From assembly GCA_017479085.1 (NCBI GenBank), contig JAFVCQ010000201.1, positions 1 through 39,371 of the forward strand: a stretch of 39,371 nucleotides of DNA. Direction: 5' to 3'. Of the stretch, positions 33,722 through 39,371 are shown one piece after another. The first letter of the stretch is position 1; every line of letters starts with the position of its first letter. Below the pieces are notes generated by a model. It was not told the DNA's origin and did no database searches. It saw only the letters and a program-made list of their open reading frames with translations. Source of the stretch: Lachnospiraceae bacterium. GTDB taxonomy: Bacteria > Bacillota > Clostridia > Lachnospirales > Lachnospiraceae. The position numbers and the translations under genes are program-made.

Positions 33722-33979
33722 AATGTCATTTAATTAAGCCGGACGCTACCGAATATGGTATATGTTTCACATTTCGGGCACGCTAGCTTTGCATAGCTTC
33801 GAACTAAGCTCACGTTGTTCGCTAAGGTCTCAGCTATCCGCTTAGCTACCGACGTAACGGTACTAAATTCGCAGCCTGAGCTGCTCATTAAGGACCGACG
33901 TCCGCAGATAGCCCTACATTGTGAAACATATACCATATCCGGTAGCTGTTCACTGGCTAATCCTTAACTAAATGACATT
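33722..33979. repeat. 258-bp palindromic element (MITE-like) between gldG and the DUF4340 gene
   Basis: Terminal arms of 11 bases (33722-33732 and 33969-33979) are perfect inverted repeats. Inner arms of 27 bases (33745-33771 and 33920-33946) match at 26 positions. The core (33772-33919) contains further small inverted repeats such as GCTAAG/CTTAGC. A minus-strand frame of 68 codons (33730-33936) crosses it but has no ribosome binding site. The element fills almost the whole gap between two genes of one operon. The arrangement suggests a mobile non-autonomous element or a structured RNA. Confidence 0.8.
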
Positions 33980-33986
33980 GCTCTCC

Positions 33987-35546
33987 TTATCTGTGTTTTC
34001 TCCTGTAACAGATCATGCCACCGATGATCAGACAGGCAAATGGCAGCAGAACACATAAGACGGAAGCACAGAGGGCGGACTGTCCGCTCGTAACAGTCAG
34101 ATACTGTGTTGCAAGTGATTTACCCGGAATCGATACCAGAGTGGTATCCTCTGTGTCCACCATCCATGTGATGCTGTTCATATACAAGGTATAATTGCCA
34201 TCTGACACCATGCTATTAAATGATTCGTCCATAATGGAAGAGGACGCAAAGCATGCAATCTGTGTTGTCTTCCCTCCATCCGGTTCTTCATCTGTATTCC
34301 CATCTGCGGAATCCTCCAATGCATCCTCTGTACCGTCGGTCGCAGTTTCCCCGGCACTGCTTACCGTCTCCGATATCACAGCTCCCACGATAAACGGTCC
34401 GGCTGCATCCTCCTGTTCTTTGTCGAAGGTTGCCATATTCTGCGGATCGGTCTTGACAAACGCGTCCGTTGATGGTGACAGGACCGCACTGACCTCCAAT
34501 GTATCACGTATCTCCTCCTGTGTCCGGAACCCCTGACAGGCACTGATCAATATATTAGTCGAACCTCCCGTCATTCCGGTGGTGACGGAAGCAGCTCCGA
34601 TCTCAGGAACCAGATAATACGGCCGCTGTACATACATATTGCTGTCCGTCTCTACAACAATTCCATCTGTTACTTGCACTCCATATTCCTGCAGAATACG
34701 GTCATACTGTTCCATTGTATTGCCGGTATAGTCCGTCAGGATCAATGCCTTTCCACCATTCTTCAGATATGCAATGACCTTATCTGCCTCTGCCTCTGAA
34801 TAATCCTTCTCCGGAGAATTCAACAACAAAGCCGCTGCATCTTCCGGTATGGTATCCGCTGTCAGCAGATTGAGAGACTGTAGTTCCAGATTCGCCTTCT
34901 CGATCCGCTCTCTCAGCGCTTCCGGAATACTGATCTCATTATGCCCTTCCACATAATACAACACCGGCATGGTGTCGGAGATCACATATGCAATGGCACC
35001 TGTGAGCTGTCCCTCACCGTCAAAGCCTGTCGTCTTAGACTGATAGGTGGAATAGTCAAATTCTGTCTCATAACAACTGGTATAAGCAACCAGTTTGTTT
35101 CTTTTACCGCCAACCACGATCATGCTGTTTTCCGATACCGAATCCTCTGTATACTGTTTGACAAAGGCAGGGTTCTCCACCGGATCCTTTTTCTCTACCT
35201 TGATTCGGTACGAAGCCGCCTCATACTGCTCTAACAGCTTTTCCAGATTCGTATCCTCATTGCCCATCTGGACGATATAGTAAATCGTAATGTCCTCGTC
35301 CAGACTGTCCAAAACCGTTTTCGTTTCGTCCCCAATGGTATAGAGTTTCTCTGTCGTAATATCAAATTCCGTATATTTCGCAGGAATCTGTCCCACGATC
35401 AGATTGAGAACGACAACCACCGCAATCACAATCACGGAAAATGCTGCGTTATAGCTTCCTTTTCTAAAAATCCGACTGTTCCAGACATTGCCTTTCTTCG
35501 TCTCACGCTTATCCTTTTGCTTCGTTTCTTTTTTGCGAATCTGCAT
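33987..35546 (-). CDS. gldG: GldG-type ABC transporter auxiliary protein
   Basis: The 519-residue protein begins with a highly basic cytoplasmic stretch (1-30) and a membrane helix (about 35-55), followed by an extracytoplasmic region with the ABC_transp_aux/GldG pattern (FDITTEKLYTIGDETKTVLDSL near 60-82, PVLYYVEGHNE near 195, NLLTADTIPEDAAALLLNSP near 227, YLKNGGKALILTD near 263). A second helix lies near 490-512. GldG-like proteins work with a GldA ATPase and GldF permease; in gliding bacteria they support motility, while in Clostridia the role is unknown. The ATG has AGGAGG 8 bases upstream and follows the permease stop by 12 bases. Confidence 0.9.
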   Translation of the reverse strand: MQIRKKETKQKDKRETKKGNVWNSRIFRKGSYNAAFSVIVIAVVVVLNLIVGQIPAKYTEFDITTEKLYTIGDETKTVLDSLDEDITIYYIVQMGNEDTNLEKLLEQYEAASYRIKVEKKDPVENPAFVKQYTEDSVSENSMIVVGGKRNKLVAYTSCYETEFDYSTYQSKTTGFDGEGQLTGAIAYVISDTMPVLYYVEGHNEISIPEALRERIEKANLELQSLNLLTADTIPEDAAALLLNSPEKDYSEAEADKVIAYLKNGGKALILTDYTGNTMEQYDRILQEYGVQVTDGIVVETDSNMYVQRPYYLVPEIGAASVTTGMTGGSTNILISACQGFRTQEEIRDTLEVSAVLSPSTDAFVKTDPQNMATFDKEQEDAAGPFIVGAVISETVSSAGETATDGTEDALEDSADGNTDEEPDGGKTTQIACFASSSIMDESFNSMVSDGNYTLYMNSITWMVDTEDTTLVSIPGKSLATQYLTVTSGQSALCASVLCVLLPFACLIIGGMICYRRKHR

Positions 35547-35558
35547 GCTCCATCCCTC

Positions 35559-36275
35559 CTAGCTCCAGCGTCTCTTTTTGATATTCTGTATCGTCAGAAA
35601 TACAAATACAAACATCACAGAGAGAAAATACACAATTGCTGTCAGGTCAAACGTCCCGGTAATAAAGGACTGAAAATGACCATCTATATTGCAGGCCTCC
35701 ATCACCTTCATCACAATTCCGTCTGACATGGAGGACGGGAGAAAACTCTCCAGGCCACTCATGATATAACTTAAGAAAATAACCAAAAAAGTCAGAACTG
35801 CTGCAATGATCGGATTCTCTGTCAGAGAGGAGATGAATAATCCAACTGCAATGTTCGCTGCTCCGAGCAGTGTAAAGCCCAGAATCGCCGTATAATTCTG
35901 AACATAAGAAACGGTACCGAACCGTCCCATGATCAGCGGATACAGACAGAGCACCGCCATCGGTATCAAAAATACCGTCACAAGGGCAAAGAACTTGCCA
36001 CATACGATCTTCTCAATGGAAACCGGCGCCGTCAACAGAAGCTGATCCGTCTTCTGTCTTCGTTCCTCCGACAACACACGCATGGTCAGCACCGGAATGG
36101 CGATCAGGAACAAAAACGTGACACTGTTCAATGTCACATTCATGGACGGATATCCACTGTTCAGATTGTATGCCTTGTAGTAAATTCCAACGATCAGAAA
36201 TACAAAAAATAAAAACACATATCCGGTCATCGACTTAAAATAGCCTTCCAATTCTCTCTTATACACCGCTCTCAT
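35559..36275 (-). CDS. gldF: GldF-type ABC-2 permease
   Basis: The 238-residue protein has six hydrophobic segments and the ABC-2 permease features YKRELEGYFKSMTGYVF near the start and LSEERRQKTDQLLLTAPVS near residues 70-90. The ATG at 36275 is chosen because GGAGG lies 7 bases upstream; that start overlaps the end of the ATPase gene by 17 bases. A start at 36308 is possible in frame but lacks a ribosome binding site and encodes a charged run unlike the family N-terminus. Confidence 0.9.
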   Translation of the reverse strand: MRAVYKRELEGYFKSMTGYVFLFFVFLIVGIYYKAYNLNSGYPSMNVTLNSVTFLFLIAIPVLTMRVLSEERRQKTDQLLLTAPVSIEKIVCGKFFALVTVFLIPMAVLCLYPLIMGRFGTVSYVQNYTAILGFTLLGAANIAVGLFISSLTENPIIAAVLTFLVIFLSYIMSGLESFLPSSMSDGIVMKVMEACNIDGHFQSFITGTFDLTAIVYFLSVMFVFVFLTIQNIKKRRWS

Positions 36276-37296
36276 GTTCTGCCTCCTTTCCGTCCGTTTG
36301 CTCTGCATTTTCCATATTCATTTCTTCCATATCCGTTTCCGGAGCGCATTCTTCCTTCTGCTCCGATTCCTCTTCGGTCAATTCAAGGAAGATATCCTCC
36401 AACGATAATTTATCCTGCTTCAGCTTTAACAATGGGTACCTTGCTTCCGCTAACAGATAAAAGAGCTCCTCCCTTATATCCGTATCCCCCTTTACCTGTA
36501 ACACACCATCCCATATTCCATTCTGGCGGCTTCCCTCCACGGTCACCCGTCCGGCAAAATGATCTTTCAGAAGGCTTTCCGTCCTACCCTCTTCATCCCG
36601 GACGCTGAGCTCCAATGCGGTCGTCCCCTGCATCTTCCGGCTGAGATTCTCCGGTGTATCACAGGCAGCCAGTCTGCCATGAGAAATAATCAGAATCTGA
36701 TCGCAGATCGCACTGACTTCTGACAAAATGTGGGAACTCAGTATAATGGTATGCTCCTTACCCAGCTCCCGGATCAGGCTTCGGATCTCAATGATCTGCT
36801 TCGGATCCAATCCAACCGTCGGCTCATCCAAAATTAGAATTTCCGGATTGCCCATCAGGGCCTGTGCCATTCCCACACGCTGCTTATATCCCTTGGACAG
36901 GTTCTTCACGAGGCGGTTCTCCACATCCTTCAGATCCAACTTCCCCATGATCTGTTCTATCATCTCCTGTCTCTCATCCTTCTTCACTGCTCTTAAACCC
37001 GCGGCAAACAAAAGGCATTCCTTTACCGTCATATCCATATATAAAGGCGGTTGTTCGGGCAGATAACCGATACACTTCTTTGCCTCCTCCGGTTCCTCTA
37101 AAATATCATGTCCGTTGATGATAACCGTCCCCTCATTGGAGGCCAGATACCCTGTGATGATATTCATTGTTGTGGATTTGCCTGCCCCATTCGGACCCAG
37201 AAATCCATAAATCTGTCCCTGTTCCACCCGAAAAGACAGATGATCCACAGCCGTATGATTTCCGTAATGCTTTACGATGTCTTTTACTTCAATCAT
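36259..37296 (-). CDS. gldA: GldA-type ABC ATPase with acidic C-terminal tail
   Basis: The 345-residue protein has Walker A GPNGAGKS at 34-41, signature LSKGYKQRV, Walker B ILILDEPTVGLDP and the SSHILSEVS switch. The last about 35 residues are an unusual Glu/Asp/Met-rich tail (from about 312) beyond the normal ATPase fold. GAGG lies 7 bases upstream of the ATG. It is the first gene of the GldA-GldF-GldG-DUF4340 operon. A short inverted repeat (37338-37365) lies upstream. Confidence 0.93.
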   Translation of the reverse strand: MIEVKDIVKHYGNHTAVDHLSFRVEQGQIYGFLGPNGAGKSTTMNIITGYLASNEGTVIINGHDILEEPEEAKKCIGYLPEQPPLYMDMTVKECLLFAAGLRAVKKDERQEMIEQIMGKLDLKDVENRLVKNLSKGYKQRVGMAQALMGNPEILILDEPTVGLDPKQIIEIRSLIRELGKEHTIILSSHILSEVSAICDQILIISHGRLAACDTPENLSRKMQGTTALELSVRDEEGRTESLLKDHFAGRVTVEGSRQNGIWDGVLQVKGDTDIREELFYLLAEARYPLLKLKQDKLSLEDIFLELTEEESEQKEECAPETDMEEMNMENAEQTDGKEAEHESGV

Positions 37297-37337
37297 GATC
37301 CTTCCTCACTTCCACAATTGTTCTGAGTGCGGTCCCT

Positions 37338-37365
37338 GTACAGTACGACGCACGGAACACTGTAC
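37338..37365. repeat. Inverted repeat upstream of gldA (possible operator or leader hairpin)
   Basis: Perfect 7-base arms, GTACAGT (37338-37344) and ACTGTAC (37359-37365), are separated by 14 bases, about 42 bases ahead of the gldA start. This may be a regulator site or a leader hairpin; no family can be assigned. Confidence 0.5.
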
Positions 37366-37506
37366 CAGACTTTTCCACTCGATGATGATTCTATTTATTT
37401 ATTATGTACAATATGTGATTTTTTCTAAAAGAAATTGTGTCTATCGTATGAAAAATGCAGGAAAGCATTTGTATATAGAATGTGCCATTCCTATGCACAG
37501 GCAGAT

Positions 37507-37535
37507 GTCACATGGCAGCGTTCCCACCATGTGAC
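37507..37535. repeat. Hairpin after purB
   Basis: A perfect 9-bp stem, GTCACATGG/CCATGTGAC with an 11-base loop, lies 27 bases past the purB stop codon. No T-run follows on the minus strand, so it may stabilise or process the transcript rather than end it. Confidence 0.6.
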
Positions 37536-37562
37536 TGTAATCTGTGATCTTTTCTATTTGCA

Positions 37563-39011
37563 TTATACATTAATCTCTGCGGTCAATCCAAGCAGATCCC
37601 GATTCGCATCTAATACCGGTTTTACAATCTCGGTGATAAACTCCTCCGTCTGCTGAGGTGCACGTCCGACAAAGTTCTTTGGTTTGAGAATCTCCTCAAT
37701 CATCTCCTTTGTCATACCAAATGCAGGGTCATTGGCAATACGATCCACCAGATCATTTTCCCTGCCCTCCTTCTTCACAACCATTCCCGCTGCCATAGAG
37801 TGTTCCCGTATCTTCTCATGCAGCTCCTGACGGTTGCCGCCACGCTTTACCGCATCCATCATGATATTCTCCGTGGCCATAAACGGAATCTCTTTCATAA
37901 ATCTCTGGAAGATGACCTTGTCGTAAACGACCAGCCCGTCTACCACATTCAGATACAGATCCAGAATTCCGTCAATCGCCAGAAAGGCCTCCGGAATGGA
38001 AATTCTCTTGTTGGCGGAATCATCCAGGGTTCTCTCAAACCACTGGGTTGCAGCAGTGATAGCCGGATTCAGGGCATCCACCATCACATAATTCGCTAAC
38101 GATGCAATCCGCTCGGAACGCATCGGATTTCTCTTATAAGCCATTGCGGAGGAGCCGATCTGGTTCTTCTCAAATGGTTCTTCAATCTCCTTCAGATGCT
38201 GAAGCAGCCGGATATCATTGGAAAACTTATGCGCACTCTGTGCGATTCCACTCAGTACATTCAATACTCTGGAATCTACTTTGCGCGAGTAAGTCTGTCC
38301 GGATACCGGATAACATTCCGTAAAGCCCATCTTCTGTGCAATCATGCCATCCATCTTACGGATCGTTTCATGATCTCCATTGAACAGTTCTAAGAAGCTT
38401 GCCTGTGTTCCCGTGGTTCCCTTCGAACCTAACAGTTTCTGCTGACTGATCATATATTCCAGATCCGACAGATCTAACATCAATTCCTCCAGCCAGAGGG
38501 TTGCCCGCTTGCCAACTGTTGTCGGTTGTGCCGGCTGGAAATGGGTAAAGGCAAGGGTTGGCAGATCCTTATACTGCATTGCAAATTTGGAGAGCTCATT
38601 GATCACATTCAACAGCTTCTTGCGAACCAGCTTCATAGCCTCGGTCATGATAATGACATCCGTATTATCTCCCACATAACAGCTTGTAGCACCGAGATGA
38701 ATGATTCCCGCTGCAGCCGGACACTGCTTTCCATAAGCATATACATGACTCATGACATCATGGCGGACCAACTTCTCTCTCTTCTTGGCCACATCATAGT
38801 TAATATCATTCTGAAATGCCTTCAGCTCCTCAATCTGTTCCAACGTTATGACCGGCTTGCCATTCTCGGATAACCCTAACTCATACTCTGTCTCCGCTAA
38901 TGCGATCCATAGCTTCCTCCATGTCTTGAACTTCATATCCGGGGAAAAAATGTACTGCATTTCCTTGCTGGCATACCGCTCCGATAAAGGGCTCACATAT
39001 TTGTCTTTCAT
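37563..39011 (-). CDS. purB: Adenylosuccinate lyase
   Basis: This enzyme acts twice in purine synthesis, cleaving SAICAR and adenylosuccinate with release of fumarate. The fumarase/aspartase-superfamily signature GSSAMAYKRNPMRSE is at 286-300. The active-site histidine regions are RHDVMSH (83-89) and THFQPAQPTT (156-165). The 482-residue length fits the long PurB type. The ATG at 39011 has GGAGGAAG upstream and overlaps the purF stop by four bases (39008-39011), so the two are translationally coupled. Confidence 0.96.
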   Translation of the reverse strand: MKDKYVSPLSERYASKEMQYIFSPDMKFKTWRKLWIALAETEYELGLSENGKPVITLEQIEELKAFQNDINYDVAKKREKLVRHDVMSHVYAYGKQCPAAAGIIHLGATSCYVGDNTDVIIMTEAMKLVRKKLLNVINELSKFAMQYKDLPTLAFTHFQPAQPTTVGKRATLWLEELMLDLSDLEYMISQQKLLGSKGTTGTQASFLELFNGDHETIRKMDGMIAQKMGFTECYPVSGQTYSRKVDSRVLNVLSGIAQSAHKFSNDIRLLQHLKEIEEPFEKNQIGSSAMAYKRNPMRSERIASLANYVMVDALNPAITAATQWFERTLDDSANKRISIPEAFLAIDGILDLYLNVVDGLVVYDKVIFQRFMKEIPFMATENIMMDAVKRGGNRQELHEKIREHSMAAGMVVKKEGRENDLVDRIANDPAFGMTKEMIEEILKPKNFVGRAPQQTEEFITEIVKPVLDANRDLLGLTAEINV

Positions 39012-39371
39012 ACTCTTCCTCCTGTCTCTTTCTTTGGTTTGTTATTCCGCACCGTCTCATCATGTTCACCGCGAATATCCTCCTTGGGTGGATCCATCGG
39101 ATAATTCCCGCTAAAACAACCGTCACAGTACTGTCTTCCTGCCGATAATTCCTTCAGCCGCTCCATCTGCAGATATCCAAGCGAATCCGCACCAAGTATA
39201 TCGCAGATCTCCTCCACGGTATGATTGTGTGCGATCAGTTGATCCTCGCTTGGGATATCCGTTCCAAAATAACACGGATGCAAAAACGGCGGGGAGGAAA
39301 TACGCACATGCACCTCCGTTGCGCCGGCCTCCTTCAACATGCTCACAATACGATCCGAGGTGGTTCCTCTC
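39008..39371 (-). CDS. purF: Amidophosphoribosyltransferase PurF, C-terminal part (cut by window edge)
   Basis: The fragment covers the C-terminal about 120 residues of PurF, starting in RGTTSDRIVSMLKEAGA and continuing with EVHVRISSPPFLHPCYFGTD and QYCDGCFSGNYP. PurF transfers the amide nitrogen of glutamine to PRPP, the committed step of purine synthesis. The frame remains open to 39371, so the 5' part lies outside the window; a GTG at 39346 is internal, not the start. It overlaps purB by four bases. Confidence 0.95.
   Translation of the reverse strand, partial: RGTTSDRIVSMLKEAGATEVHVRISSPPFLHPCYFGTDIPSEDQLIAHNHTVEEICDILGADSLGYLQMERLKELSAGRQYCDGCFSGNYPMDPPKEDIRGEHDETVRNNKPKKETGGRV

Noticed and set aside
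33730-33936. 68-codon minus-strand frame as a real gene
   Set aside because: It starts and ends inside the palindromic element, has no ribosome binding site and shows no recognisable domain.

Overview
The window looks like a chromosomal segment of an anaerobic member of the Clostridia, most likely family Lachnospiraceae. The evidence is two T-box leaders, a CIRCE-controlled clpB, a CBS/DRTGG-type family II pyrophosphatase, a flavin reductase-rubredoxin fusion, D-lactate dehydrogenase, and strong AGGAGG-type ribosome binding sites with sigma-A-like promoters. Genus and species cannot be fixed from the sequence alone. Nearly everything is on the minus strand; the plus-strand genes are the pyrophosphatase, leuA and one unknown gene at 28854-29750. 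I saw no rRNA, tRNA, CRISPR array, prophage or insertion-sequence transposase.

Layout: (1) 1-343 holds a T-box leader whose target gene starts just beyond the left edge. (2) 343-3491 is a small leftward operon nrnA-like > proB > fliB; fliB is interrupted by an in-frame TAA. (3) 3719-5368 is a Mn-dependent inorganic pyrophosphatase, divergent from that operon. (4) 5386-19601 is a compact leftward gene run: 811-aa exported protein > ABC ATPase > ABC permease > LD-carboxypeptidase > coiled-coil/Asn-Gly-rich membrane protein > MoxR AAA+ ATPase > DUF58 protein > 1490-aa triple-VWA membrane protein > D-lactate dehydrogenase. Most gaps are 0 to 85 bases. A 123-aa membrane protein lies just upstream. 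(5) 20139-22175 is leuA behind a T-box with a readable CTG (Leu) specifier. (6) 22279-27651 holds glyA (with a terminator-like hairpin in its leader), a FUSC-HAD fusion and clpB. (7) 27870-28719 holds three small membrane-protein genes. (8) 28854-32987 holds an unknown Rossmann-like protein, an AI-2E family transporter with a damaged 5' end, a rubredoxin-flavin reductase and citrate synthase. (9) 33146-37296 is a GldA/GldF/GldG-type ABC operon plus DUF4340 protein, with a 258-bp palindromic element filling one intergenic space. (10) 37563-39371 is purF (partial) > purB.

The best candidate for an under-described system is the 14-kb MoxR/DUF58/VWA/ABC run. MoxR ATPases are known to work with VWA proteins. 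Here the run also carries an exporter, a large exported partner with a glutamine-amidotransferase-like fold, a murein-type LD-carboxypeptidase and D-lactate dehydrogenase, which suggests (inference only) an envelope assembly or remodelling machine. Other points to check are a Gly-to-Val change in the second P-loop of ClpB, the fliB stop, the transporter frameshift, the 258-bp element and the glyA leader hairpin.
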